This document shows, in pieces, positions 24,262 to 31,765 of a DNA stretch of 36,814 nt. The translations under genes were made by a program, and so were the position numbers. The DNA comes from Nitrososphaerota archaeon (GTDB lineage Archaea > Thermoproteota > Nitrososphaeria > Conexivisphaerales > Conexivisphaeraceae), in the NCBI GenBank assembly GCA_009903775.1, contig WYEM01000111.1, positions 1-36,814 on the forward strand, read 5' to 3'. The notes beneath the pieces are model-generated. The model was not told where the DNA came from and ran no database searches. It saw only the letters and a list, made by a program, of their open reading frames with translations. The stretch's first letter is position 1. Each line of letters begins with the position of its first letter.

Positions 24262-24286
24262 GTTTCACGCCGCCGAGGGCGCAGCG

Positions 24287-24307
24287 ATGGGCGGGGATAC
24301 GAATTGA
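24287..24307 (+). CDS. Possible six-codon leader ORF ahead of the flavoprotein gene
   Basis: ATG GGC GGG GAT ACG AAT TGA encodes MGGDTN. The ATG is about 30 bp after the TATA element, where a leaderless transcript would begin, and the TGA overlaps the flavoprotein TTG (TTGA, 24304-24307). Evidence is positional only. Confidence 0.3.
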   Translation: MGGDTN

Positions 24308-25347
24308 GGATAGCGATAGTCGGGGCCGGCGTGGCCGGCTCCTACCTGGTCAGGATGCTCTCCGGGGAGCATCGGGTGACGGCGTTCGAGGCTCAGGGCG
24401 AGGCCGACTACAGGTCCATCTGCGCCTGGGGCGCCCCCAAGGCCCCCATGAGGGAGTTCGCCTCGAGGGCGGGCCTCTCATTCGACGAGTACATACTGCA
24501 CGAGGGCAGGTACTTCACGATGAGGTTCGGGGACCGCGTCCTCGAGATACCCCTCACGGGGCTCTCGACGTTCGACAAGGAGAGGTTCCTGGCCGACCTC
24601 AGGCGCGGGGGCGACGTGAGGTTCGGCGTCCGGGTCCCCAGGGGATCCCCGCCGGGCGACTACGACCTGGTCGTGGACGCGACCGGCTTCCACAGGGCGC
24701 TGGTGGGCAGGCCGTCGCGCGAGTTCGCCATACCCACCCTGGAGTACATGGTGAGGTACCGCGAGATGCCCCTCGACGACTTCTACGCGGAGGTCTTCCC
24801 CGGGCTCACCGGTTACCTCTGGTTCTTCCCCCTGTCCGGGAACAGGGCGCACGTGGGCTCAGGCGACCTGTCCCACAGGCACGCGGAGCGCCTGGCGAGG
24901 TTCCTGGGCGACCACCCGCCGGACGAGGTCCTGAGGAGGGTCGGGCGCCCAGTGCGCCTCGCGAGCCCCAGCATGTCGTTGCCGCTGCGCTCCGGGAACG
25001 TCGTGGCGGTCGGGGAGGCCGCCGGGGTCGTCTTCCCCAGCACCGGGGAGGGGATAGTCCCGAGCCTCCAGAGCGCCGAGGTGCTCATATCATCGATCAG
25101 GGGGGGATCGCTCGACTCGTACGAGGAGTCGATCCGCTCGGCCTTCAGGCTCCACGACGAGGTGGGGGAGGTCTTCCTGGACCGGCTGCTCGGGGGCCGC
25201 AGGGACTTCCGGACGGCGATCAGGCTCCTGCGCCTGGCGGTCAGGTTCAGGTCCATGAGCGAGCGCTTCGGCCTGCGCCCCGGCGCGCTCCAGCTCGTGG
25301 GGGCGATGCTGGGGGGAGCCGCCCTGCGCCCGGATTCGGGGAGTTGA
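24304..25347 (+). CDS. Geranylgeranyl reductase-like FAD-dependent oxidoreductase
   Basis: 347 aa from TTG 24304. N-terminal FAD-binding LRIAIVGAGVAGSYLVRML (G-x-G-x-x-G), the mid-protein VVDATGFHRALVGRP motif, and VVAVGEAAGVVFPSTGEGI, the second FAD-contact sequence (G-E-A-A-G) characteristic of geranylgeranyl reductase family members, where it is commonly GDAAG. Members hydrogenate isoprenoid chains of archaeal lipids or menaquinone, but the family is broad and the exact substrate is not evident. The start codon overlaps the stop of a six-codon ORF, see the leader entry. It is followed 32 bp downstream by the CoA-disulfide reductase gene, which has its own TATA box. Confidence 0.8.
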   Translation: MRIAIVGAGVAGSYLVRMLSGEHRVTAFEAQGEADYRSICAWGAPKAPMREFASRAGLSFDEYILHEGRYFTMRFGDRVLEIPLTGLSTFDKERFLADLRRGGDVRFGVRVPRGSPPGDYDLVVDATGFHRALVGRPSREFAIPTLEYMVRYREMPLDDFYAEVFPGLTGYLWFFPLSGNRAHVGSGDLSHRHAERLARFLGDHPPDEVLRRVGRPVRLASPSMSLPLRSGNVVAVGEAAGVVFPSTGEGIVPSLQSAEVLISSIRGGSLDSYEESIRSAFRLHDEVGEVFLDRLLGGRRDFRTAIRLLRLAVRFRSMSERFGLRPGALQLVGAMLGGAALRPDSGS

Positions 25348-25379
25348 CTTAAATCCGGCGCGCCTCGACCGCGCGGGGG

Positions 25380-26729
25380 ATGACACTCAGGATAGCGATA
25401 GTGGGCGGGGGGGCGGCCGGGGCCTCGGCCGCCGCCAGGGCCAGGAAGTGGAGCCAGGACGCGCGGATCACGATGTTCGAGGCGGGATCGATGATAACCC
25501 ACGCGCCCTGCGGGATACCGTACTACGTGGGCGGGATCGTCGGCGACAGCTCGATGCTGAAGACGTACACGCCGGCCGAGTTCTCCAGGAGCAGGAACGT
25601 CGAGGTGCGCACGGGCGCCAGGGTCACCGAGGTCGACCTGAGGAACAGGAGGCTGAGGGTGGAGGAGGGCGGCTCCGCGAGCTACCAGGAGTGGGACCGC
25701 CTGATACTGGCCACCGGGGCCAGGCCCGCGGTCCCGCCGGTCGAGGGCGTCGACCTCGAGGGGGTCTTCACTGTCAGGCTCCCCGACGGGGCCCGCGCCC
25801 TGAGGGAGGGGCTGAGCGCGGCCGGGACGGTGGCCGTGGTCGGGGGAGGTTACATAGGGCTCGAGATGGCGGACGCCGCGCGCTCCCTGGGGAAGCGCGT
25901 CCTCCTATTCGAGGCGATGGATCACGTGCTGCCTACGACGGTGGACCCCGACGTCGCGGAGATAATCCACGAGGAGCTGCGCTCCAACGGCGTGGAGCTC
26001 CACCTATCGGAGCCGCTCGTCCGCCTCGAGGGCGACGGGCGCGTGAGGCGCGTGGTGACGGAGGGCGGGAGCTACGCCGCGGACGCCGTCGTCCTGGCGG
26101 TCGGCGTCAGGCCCGACTCGGAGCTCGCGGAGGCCGCCGGCCTCCGCACGGGCCCCACGGGCGCCGTGGACGTCAACGAGTACATGGAGACGAGCGAGCC
26201 GGACGTCTACGCCGCCGGGGACCTGGTGGAGACCACCCACCTGGTGACCGGGAAGAGGGTCTGGATCCCGCTGGCGCCCCCCGCCAACAAGATGGGGCAG
26301 GTCGCCGGGGCGAACGCCGTGTCGCCGAGGAGCCTGAGGTTCCCCGGGGTCGTGGGGACGGCCGTGACCAAGGTCTTCCGCTACTACGTGGGCAGGACGG
26401 GGCTGAGCGATGCCCAGGCCAGGGAGGAGGGCATAGGCTTCGAGTCCAAGCTCGTGAACACGAGGAGCGCGGCCGAGTACTACGGGATCTACGAGACGAT
26501 ACACATCAAGCTGACGGTCGAGAGGGGGAGCGGGAGGATAATCGGGGGCCAGATAGTCAGCAGGGACAAGATAGCCGCCGGCTACCTGGACCTGGTGGCG
26601 ACGATGGTGAGCAGGGGGATGACCATCGACGACGCCTTCTTCGCGGACCTGAGCTACTCGCCCGCCACGTCGCCCGTGTGGCACCCGGTGATCACCGCGG
26701 CGAGGGTCCTCAGCCACGGCCGCCTCTAG
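25380..26729 (+). CDS. CoA-disulfide reductase / NADH oxidase-type flavoprotein
   Basis: 449 aa, family-typical. FAD motif GGGAAGASAAARAR at 9-22, redox-active C44 in HAPCGIPYYVGG (the single Cys of CoA-disulfide reductases and NADH oxidases), NAD(P)-binding GGGYIGLEMADAARSLG near 158-175, second FAD motif VYAAGDLVETTH, and a dimerisation domain with FRYYVGRTGLS. It would reduce CoA disulfide, polysulfide or O2 using NAD(P)H; the sulfur-metabolising context makes CoA-disulfide or polysulfide reduction plausible, but this is inference. ATG 25380 is about 28 bp after CTTAAATC (25349-25356), i.e. leaderless. Confidence 0.87.
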   Translation: MTLRIAIVGGGAAGASAAARARKWSQDARITMFEAGSMITHAPCGIPYYVGGIVGDSSMLKTYTPAEFSRSRNVEVRTGARVTEVDLRNRRLRVEEGGSASYQEWDRLILATGARPAVPPVEGVDLEGVFTVRLPDGARALREGLSAAGTVAVVGGGYIGLEMADAARSLGKRVLLFEAMDHVLPTTVDPDVAEIIHEELRSNGVELHLSEPLVRLEGDGRVRRVVTEGGSYAADAVVLAVGVRPDSELAEAAGLRTGPTGAVDVNEYMETSEPDVYAAGDLVETTHLVTGKRVWIPLAPPANKMGQVAGANAVSPRSLRFPGVVGTAVTKVFRYYVGRTGLSDAQAREEGIGFESKLVNTRSAAEYYGIYETIHIKLTVERGSGRIIGGQIVSRDKIAAGYLDLVATMVSRGMTIDDAFFADLSYSPATSPVWHPVITAARVLSHGRL

Positions 26730-26771
26730 GGCACTCAGTTTATCTAAGGGCGCCGCCTCGGCGGCGGCGGC

Positions 26772-27914
26772 ATGCTTTCCTCGAGGGTGACGAGGCTCAA
26801 GGAGTCGGCGACCCTCAAGATGATGGAGCGGGCCAAGGCGCTCGAGGCCCGCGGCGTCAGGGTGATCTCGCTCGACGTGGGGGAGCCGGACTTCCCGACG
26901 CCGAGGGAGGTCGTGGACGCCGCCTACCGCGCGATGCTCGAGGGCTACACCCACTACACCCCCAGCAAGGGGCTGCCCGAGCTCAGGAGGGCGATCGTCG
27001 AGAAGCTGAGGAGGGACAACGGCATCGACGTGACCGCCGACCAGGTGCTGGTCACGCCGGGCGCGAAGCAGGCCCTCTTCTACCTGTTCATGGCGCTGCT
27101 AGACGAGGGCGACGAGGTCATCATCGCGACCCCGGCCTGGCCCAGCTACTGGGAGATGGTCTCGGTCGCGGGCGGCGTCGTCAAGGAGGCCCCGCCCTCG
27201 GACGGCTACGGCCTGAACCTCGAGGCGATCGAGGGGCTGGTCACCGACAGGACGAAGGCGATAGTGGTGAACAGCCCGAACAACCCATCCGGCGCAGTCT
27301 TCAGCAGGGAGGACATGGAGGGGCTGGTCGAGCTCGCCTCCAGGAGGAAGCTGATCGTGATATCCGACGAGATCTACGAGAAGATCCTCTACGAGGGGAC
27401 CCACGTGAGCCCCGCCAGCCTGCCCGGCGGCGAGGAAACGGTGGTCGTGGTCAACGGCTTCAGCAAGACGTTCGCGATGACCGGGTGGAGGCTCGGCTAC
27501 CTGGCCGGCCCCAGGCAGATAGTGGACGCCGCGACGAAGCTGCAGCAGCACTCCGCCACCTGCGCCCCGGCCTTCGCCCAGAGGGCGGCCGCCGAGCTCC
27601 TCCCCCAGGCCGACAGGCTCGCGAGACCCATGGTCGAGGAGTTCAGGCGCCGCCGGGACTTCATCGTCTCCGCGCTCAGGTCGCTGGGCTTCAGGCTCGA
27701 GCCGCCGCGCGGCGCATTCTACGTGTTCCCGGAGCTCCCGGACTCGGAGCCGGACTCCACCGCCTTCGTCGAGAGGGCCCTGGAGGCCGGCGTCAGCATG
27801 ACCGACGGGAAGCCCTTCGGCGGGTTCTCGAGGAACGTGAGGATATCTTACGCGAACAGCTTGGAGAACCTGAGGGAGGCCATGGAGCGCCTCTCGGGAG
27901 TGCTCAAGAGGTGA
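26772..27914 (+). CDS. PLP-dependent class I aminotransferase (aspartate aminotransferase type)
   Basis: 380 aa. Conserved points: SLDVGEPDFPTP, YTPSKGLPELRRAI, PGAKQALF, ATPAWPSYW, NSPNNPSGAVF (Asn contacts), ISDEIYEKILYEG, and the Schiff-base lysine in NGFSKTFAMTGWRLGY; the C-terminal Arg lies in RISYANS. This is the I-gamma aminotransferase group common in archaea and thermophiles; aspartate is the likeliest donor but other amino acids are possible. ATG 26772 is about 30 bp after GTTTATCT (26738-26745). The stop overlaps by 11 bp the end of the convergent zinc-finger gene. Confidence 0.92.
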   Translation: MLSSRVTRLKESATLKMMERAKALEARGVRVISLDVGEPDFPTPREVVDAAYRAMLEGYTHYTPSKGLPELRRAIVEKLRRDNGIDVTADQVLVTPGAKQALFYLFMALLDEGDEVIIATPAWPSYWEMVSVAGGVVKEAPPSDGYGLNLEAIEGLVTDRTKAIVVNSPNNPSGAVFSREDMEGLVELASRRKLIVISDEIYEKILYEGTHVSPASLPGGEETVVVVNGFSKTFAMTGWRLGYLAGPRQIVDAATKLQQHSATCAPAFAQRAAAELLPQADRLARPMVEEFRRRRDFIVSALRSLGFRLEPPRGAFYVFPELPDSEPDSTAFVERALEAGVSMTDGKPFGGFSRNVRISYANSLENLREAMERLSGVLKR

Positions 27915-28170
27915 TAGTAAAACGGCAAACCTCGCCCTTCAGGGCGGGGTGAAGGCTTCGGCGCCTCCTCTTCTTCTTCCTCCACGAGGAGTGCGCCCTG
28001 TTCCAGTGCATCTCGAGCTCCTTGCGGCTCGAGAACGTCGCGCCGCACGCCCTGCACCTGTAGGTCCTAACGGCCTCCTCCTCCACTGGGTCCGCATAAT
28101 CGTCCGGGGTTTCCTCGCCTGCGGTCGCGCCCCCGGCCTCGATATCGAAATCAGATTGATCCGCGGTCAA
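27904..28170 (-). CDS. C2H2 zinc-finger protein
   Basis: 88 aa: an acidic, probably disordered N-terminus (DIEAGGATAGEETPDDYADP), one classic C2H2 finger YRCRACGATFSSRKELEMHW with the two histidines (H-x4-H) following in NRAH, and a basic tail WRKKKRRRR. Single-finger proteins of this size occur in many TACK archaea; DNA binding is likely, role unknown. The only in-frame start is TTG 28170, with a purine-rich GAGGAG about 11 nt upstream and an AT-rich box at 28234-28222. The last 17 codons are supplied by hairpin element copy 2, so the stop codon is inside or just beyond that element. Confidence 0.7.
   Translation of the reverse strand: MTADQSDFDIEAGGATAGEETPDDYADPVEEEAVRTYRCRACGATFSSRKELEMHWNRAHSSWRKKKRRRRSLHPALKGEVCRFTITS
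27912..27949 (-). repeat. Hairpin element copy 2, inside the end of the zinc-finger gene
   Basis: On the minus strand a 9-bp stem (CCCCGCCCT with AGGGCGAGG, one G-T pair, 2-nt loop) is followed by TTTGCCGTTTTACTATCA. Compared with copy 1 the stem, the T(C/T)TGCCGT box and the terminal TATCA are all conserved, in the same relative order. Confidence 0.7.
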
Positions 28171-28221
28171 TACGCATTACGCTCCTCGCGGCCAATGCCG
28201 AGGGTCTGATGGCAGGCGCCC

Positions 28222-28479
28222 ATTAATTAATTTTGCCTTCGCGGCACCGGCTCCGTTACCTTGAGCCGATCGACGATCCCAGATCCGAGGGGAGCCTCGG
28301 CCCTGTTCAGCGCGCAGGCTACTCATTCCAGGGAGGGCGCTCTGGGCTCAAGGAGGTCGTCCGGGGGCGGAACCTGGAAAGCGGGCTGGACGAGGCGAGC
28401 CGAGTGCTGCGGCTCCGGGAGGGGTGGCTCGATGGGAAGTCGCCGGACGGGGTCCTACACCGCCGAGTGCGGCGATGCC
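28222..28479 (+). other. Gene-poor spacer with AT-rich box and several GC hairpins, possible structured RNA
   Basis: An AT-rich ATTAATTAATTTT block (28222-28234) could serve as a promoter on either strand. The following 240 bp hold several stem-loops: 28248-28268 (CGGCTC/GAGCCG), 28285-28300 (CCGAGG/CCTCGG with a 4-nt loop) and 28461-28474 (CGCCG/CGGCG). Open frames here look non-coding in composition. It does not match the RNase P, SRP or 5S sequences I know. Possible ncRNA or simply spacer. Confidence 0.3.
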
Positions 28480-28487
28480 CTTATAAG
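28480..28487 (+). promoter_or_regulatory. TATA box of tRNA-Asp
   Basis: CTTATAAG, centred about 27 bp before the first base of tRNA-Asp (28511). Confidence 0.7.
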
Positions 28488-28510
28488 AGCGCGCGAGGAG
28501 GAGCCGTTGA

Positions 28511-28608
28511 GCCGCGGTAGTATAGACTGGCCCAGTATGCCGGCCTGTCGACGGCCGCGGACCGGCGGATAGCCGGTGACCCGGGTTCAAATCCCGGCCG
28601 CGGCGCCA
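28511..28608 (+). tRNA. tRNA-Asp (GUC) with a 20-nt intron and encoded CCA
   Basis: Acceptor GCCGCGG/CCGCGGC, D-arm GTAT, anticodon stem CCGGC/GCCGG, T-arm CCGGG-TTCAAAT-CCCGG and discriminator G. Exon 1 is 28511-28550, ending CTGTCG with anticodon GTC at 28547-28549; exon 2 starts at 28571. The 20-nt insert 28551-28570 sits at canonical position 37/38, the standard archaeal site cut by the splicing endonuclease. CCA is encoded at 28606-28608, unlike the tRNA-Lys in this window. Confidence 0.93.
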
Positions 28609-28688
28609 GCCGCACCCACTCCTGGGGCGGGCCATCCCTCCCTGTCAACGCCCGTTGAGCTCCGCGGCAATGACCATCCACAACAACC

Positions 28689-28696
28689 GATTATTG
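28689..28696 (+). promoter_or_regulatory. TATA-like box deciding the start of the helical protein gene
   Basis: GATTATTG, centred about 28 bp before GTG 28720. Confidence 0.45.
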
Positions 28697-28719
28697 ACGC
28701 GCGGGGCATCGAGGAGCAC

Positions 28720-29094
28720 GTGGGGAACCCCGAGGAGGGCGAGGAGAGGGTCAGCATCGAGGACCTCAGGAGGGAGCTCGACGAGGTCCTGAGGGCGCTC
28801 GTGGGGAGGATAGAGGGGCTGAAGGACGGCCTGGACCCCGAGGTCCTGAGCAGGTGGTACCGCGAGATAGAGGGGCAGGCGCGCGAGAGGGCGCCGGAGG
28901 AGCTCAGGGAGAAGATCAACGTAATACAGGACCCGGACCTCCCGATGAGGTTCAGGATCCACGCATCCAGGAGGGCCGTGCCGTTCCTCGTGGACGCGAT
29001 AGAGTCCAACCTGCCCAGGATGCCCTTGGCCACCAGGATCTACTTCATGCTCGTCGAGAGCCTAATATGGGAGGAGTACAAAAAGTCGAGGTAG
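28720..29094 (+). CDS. Uncharacterised helical protein, weak resemblance to UPF0147
   Basis: 124 aa from GTG 28720; the longer upstream frame would run into the tRNA and is rejected. Two long amphipathic helices (SIEDLRRELDEVLRALVGRI and ERAPEELREKINVIQDPDLP), then RFRIHASRRAVPFLVDAI and LATRIYFMLVESLIWEEYKK. The order D-x-x-x-P-x-x-x-R-x-x-A-x-x-A is reminiscent of the HEAT-like pattern of UPF0147 proteins, but the match is weak and no function is claimed. It is transcribed alone, just downstream of tRNA-Asp. Confidence 0.65.
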   Translation: MGNPEEGEERVSIEDLRRELDEVLRALVGRIEGLKDGLDPEVLSRWYREIEGQARERAPEELREKINVIQDPDLPMRFRIHASRRAVPFLVDAIESNLPRMPLATRIYFMLVESLIWEEYKKSR

Positions 29095-29271
29095 GCGCCG
29101 CGGACCTGGCGACTCAGCTCGTCCGACCCCCTCTCCGAAGGGTTAGGTCTGTCGTCTTTATCAGGGGCGTGTAGGTGGGAGACCGCGTTCCATTTGCCCC
29201 GAACGTGTTTTGCGAGCTGAAGTCGCGGTGCAGCACGAACCCGCGTGCCCTCCCGCGAGCGCCTGGTCCTG

Positions 29272-29344
29272 GCCGCGCTAGGAACTATAGCCTGGCATGG
29301 TCCGGGCAGCGCTGGCCCGGCGCAGGTGAGCCCGGATCAAAATC
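29272..29344 (+). pseudogene. Degenerate tRNA-like sequence (relic)
   Basis: Reads GCCGCGCTAG, then TATAGCCTGGC, a stem CGGGC/GCCCG and GGTGAGCCCGGATCAAAATC. The order and spacing mirror the tRNA-Asp at 28511 (GCCGCGGTAG, TATAGACTGGC, GGTGACCCGGGTTCAAATC). There is no intact acceptor pairing, no U33 and no 3' half of the T-stem, so it is not functional. It marks the point where base composition and gene content change. Confidence 0.45.
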
Positions 29345-29367
29345 AGCTGATAATACGCCCTGATCAA

Positions 29368-29401
29368 CAAAAACTTTCCACAAAATAATAAAAAATATTT
29401 G
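29368..29401 (-). terminator. T-rich terminator downstream of the DUF981 gene
   Basis: The minus strand after the stop at 29408 is strongly T-rich (AAATATTTTTTATTATTTTG), as in archaeal intrinsic terminators. Confidence 0.55.
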
Positions 29402-29407
29402 TGTGAT

Positions 29408-30013
29408 TCACGGCGCATGCGCAAGATGCGCTCCAACCGTCGGCGCGATCAGAACCAGATTTACGATCAGCGATAGTATTGCCAGGACGCCGAAGATGAG
29501 CGCCGCCCACGCCACCCATTTGGCGCGTTGACCGGGCATCCTGTAATCGTCGATGGCGATCCCCAGGGGCAGCGATAGGAAGCCCGTCAGGCCGTAGAGC
29601 GCGAAGAGCGCGAACATCGCGGCCGGCTCCTGCGTCATGCCGAGCGAGTATCCAACGGAGCCGTAGTAGATCGTGAGGAGCCCCAGGATGGCCGTGAGGA
29701 CGCCGGCGTAGAGGAACCTCTGGCCGGAGCGCAGCGTGAGCCACCAGGCGAGCACCGACACGCCCAGGAACACCAGCGGATCGTAGAATAGGATGTTGTA
29801 GCTCCCGGGCAGCGGCCACGTGAACTCGTCCTTGAGCGCCACTATCAGGAGCACGAGCCCGGGGGCGAGCGCCGCGTTGAGGAAGCTGGACAGCTCGAAG
29901 TCGATCGGGCGCCCCTTCCTCATGGAGTTCCACGCGGCGAAGCCGAAGACGGCGCTGGCCAGACCCAGGGCCGACAGGACCGCTTCGTCCATCAGGAGAT
30001 CGTCCACGAACAT
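29408..30013 (-). CDS. DUF981-type membrane protein
   Basis: 201 aa with about six hydrophobic helices: ALGLASAVFGFAAW, NAALAPGLVLLIVAL, ILFYDPLVFLGVSVLAWWL, FLYAGVLTAILGLLTIYYG, MFALFALYGLTGFLSLPLG and VAWAALIFGVLAILSLIVNLVLI. The layout and the F-x-x-W-N-x-x-R-K-G segment after helix 1 fit the archaeal DUF981 family (COG3374 type), common in acidophiles, function unknown. ATG 30013 is preceded by a Shine-Dalgarno-like GAGGGG (30021-30016) and TATA-like AATAAAAATAG (30052-30042). Divergent from the DsrE operon. Confidence 0.75.
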   Translation of the reverse strand: MFVDDLLMDEAVLSALGLASAVFGFAAWNSMRKGRPIDFELSSFLNAALAPGLVLLIVALKDEFTWPLPGSYNILFYDPLVFLGVSVLAWWLTLRSGQRFLYAGVLTAILGLLTIYYGSVGYSLGMTQEPAAMFALFALYGLTGFLSLPLGIAIDDYRMPGQRAKWVAWAALIFGVLAILSLIVNLVLIAPTVGAHLAHAP

Positions 30014-30040
30014 TTCCCCTCGAGGAACTCAAAGAAAAGC

Positions 30041-30116
30041 CTATTTTTATTCTTTTATTAGTTCGCCGATGAATACAGTAATACATAACTATACATCGCG
30101 TAAAAGTTAAATAACA
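30041..30116. promoter_or_regulatory. AT-rich divergent promoter region, DUF981 gene and dsrE operon
   Basis: Minus-strand AATAAAAATAG (30052-30042) for the DUF981 gene and plus-strand GTTAAATA (30106-30113), about 27 bp before ATG 30137, for the DsrE gene. It lacks the GACCATATTTGT operator seen near tusA. Confidence 0.55.
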
Positions 30117-30136
30117 ACATTATCCTATGCCACTCG

Positions 30137-30541
30137 ATGAGCAAGTTCTCCATGATTGTGTTCTCGGGTACCGAGGACAAGATGATACCGGTCGGCGTGC
30201 TGTCCCAGGCGGCCGCGGCGATGGGCTATGAGGTGAGGGTCTTCGTGACCGGGTGGGCGCTGCTCAGGTTTCTCAGGAACCCGCCCCCGCCCACGTGGCC
30301 GAAGGAATTCGAGCACTACGTTCCGAGGTTGGCGAAGGGCATGGAGGCGGCGAAGGCCCCCACGTGGGCCGACATGCTGAGGCAGGCCAGGTCGATGGGC
30401 GCCAAGGTCTACGCCTGCAGCATGATGTCGCAGGCCATGGGGCTGAGCAAGGAGGACTACGATCCCTCGTTAGTTGACGACGTCGTCGGGGCGGCGACCT
30501 TCCTGCAGGAGTCCGAGGGCGGGCAAGTGATCTTCATCTAA
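30137..30541 (+). CDS. DsrE/DsrF-like sulfur-relay family protein
   Basis: 134 aa. MSKFSMIVFSGTEDKMIPVG, then AAAAMGYEVRVFVTGWAL, a long loop, and MGAKVYACSMMSQAMGLSKE with candidate sulfur-carrying C94, the pattern of DsrE2/peroxiredoxin-like DsrE proteins. These proteins carry persulfide between TusA and oxidising or reducing enzymes. First gene of a three-gene unit with an SQR-like flavoprotein (20-bp gap) and DUF1641 protein. Leaderless geometry with the TATA at 30106. Whether it delivers sulfur to or accepts it from the flavoprotein is not evident. Confidence 0.85.
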   Translation: MSKFSMIVFSGTEDKMIPVGVLSQAAAAMGYEVRVFVTGWALLRFLRNPPPPTWPKEFEHYVPRLAKGMEAAKAPTWADMLRQARSMGAKVYACSMMSQAMGLSKEDYDPSLVDDVVGAATFLQESEGGQVIFI

Positions 30542-30561
30542 CAGTCGCGGGAGCGATCGGG

Positions 30562-31755
30562 ATGCCCCAGGCGCGTCGCGTTGTGATAGTGGGGGGCGGC
30601 GCGGGGGGCCTGATAGCCGCCAACATGCTGGCCCGCGAGAGGGACGTCAAGGTCACGCTGCTGAACGATACCCCCTATCACTACTACCTGCCCCAGCTGC
30701 TTCAGATAGCGTTCAGGGGTGACGACTCCCAGCTGAGGAGGCCCCTCGATTCCCTGGTCAGGAGCGGCGTGGAGCTGTTGCTGGAGCGCGCGGCTCGCGT
30801 GAACCTGGCCGAGAGGAGCGTGGAGACGGAATCCGGCAGATCGATCCCCTATGATTACCTGATACTCGCGCCCGGCTTGACGGTGGACCATTCCGCCATA
30901 CGCGGGAACGAGCCCCTCGCCTCCAAATTCGGGGACTTCCACTCCACCCCGGAGAACGCCTGGAGGGTCCACTCCGCTATCAGCGGCATTAATAAGGGCC
31001 GCGTAGTGGTCGCGGTGGCCGATCCGAAGCACAGGTGCCCGCCGTCCCCCTACGAGGCCGTGCTGCTGGCCGACGAGGCCCTGAGGGCCAGGGGGGTTCG
31101 GCAGGATGTCTCGATAACCCTGGCCGTCCCGTATCCGAGGGCCTATCCATCCGAGAGCTTCAACGAGGTCATCGAGCCCGTGCTCAGGGAGAGGGGCATA
31201 GCGATCGAGACGTTCTTCACCGTGGACAGCGTGGACGTCGAGGGCGGGAGGATGACGTCCCTCGAGGGCGGGGAGCTGCAGTTCGACGTCGGCATAGTGG
31301 TGCCAATGCATAAGGGGCCCAGGTTGAGCGTGCTGCCCGAGGGCACCCTAGACGAGGATGGGTTCGTGAAGGCCGACAGGCTGACCAACGCGGTGAACGG
31401 CTACGACGACGCGTTCGCAATAGGTGACGCGTCGACCTCGGCCAACGCCAGGACGGGCGTCACCGCCCACCTGCAGGCGGAGGTCGTGGTCAAGAGGCTC
31501 AGGGGGGAACATTCTGTGAACACCGGGAGGACCAACTGCCCCACGGAGCTGGGCTTCGGCATGGGGACCTTCGTGATAAGCGACTACCAGCATCCCGCAG
31601 TGAGGTTGCCGCCTATGCGCGTTTTCTTCCTCATGAAGCGGATGTTCGCGGATATGTACTGGGATATGCTGAAGTATCCGGAGTTCTGGAACCCGATCTT
31701 CGAATCCTATCTGGAGGCCACGGAGCCCGGGAGGCTCAGCAAGATTTTCGGGTGA
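30562..31755 (+). CDS. Sulfide:quinone oxidoreductase-like flavoprotein (copy 1)
   Basis: 397 aa. FAD-binding VVIVGGGAGGLIAANML (8-24), YDYLILAPGL, second FAD motif AFAIGDASTSAN, and a C-terminal membrane-associating stretch (FFLMKRMFADMYWDM). Two cysteines match the SQR redox pair: C159 in KHRCPPSPYEA and C326 in TNCPTELG. SQRs oxidise sulfide and pass electrons to quinone; related proteins with the same fold may handle other persulfides, so activity is inferred. The short C-terminus and absence of a third Cys place it among the archaeal SQR-like subtypes. Followed 10 bp later by DUF1641. Confidence 0.85.
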   Translation: MPQARRVVIVGGGAGGLIAANMLARERDVKVTLLNDTPYHYYLPQLLQIAFRGDDSQLRRPLDSLVRSGVELLLERAARVNLAERSVETESGRSIPYDYLILAPGLTVDHSAIRGNEPLASKFGDFHSTPENAWRVHSAISGINKGRVVVAVADPKHRCPPSPYEAVLLADEALRARGVRQDVSITLAVPYPRAYPSESFNEVIEPVLRERGIAIETFFTVDSVDVEGGRMTSLEGGELQFDVGIVVPMHKGPRLSVLPEGTLDEDGFVKADRLTNAVNGYDDAFAIGDASTSANARTGVTAHLQAEVVVKRLRGEHSVNTGRTNCPTELGFGMGTFVISDYQHPAVRLPPMRVFFLMKRMFADMYWDMLKYPEFWNPIFESYLEATEPGRLSKIFG

Positions 31756-31765
31756 GGTGAAGGAT

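Noticed and set aside
28233-28572. Short plus-strand frames between the zinc-finger gene and tRNA-Asp
   Set aside because: They run into the tRNA gene, lack conserved-looking segments and have uneven composition; treated as non-coding spacer.
29272-29344. Functional second tRNA-Asp-like gene
   Set aside because: No acceptor pairing, no U33 and no 3' half of the T-stem; kept only as a relic.
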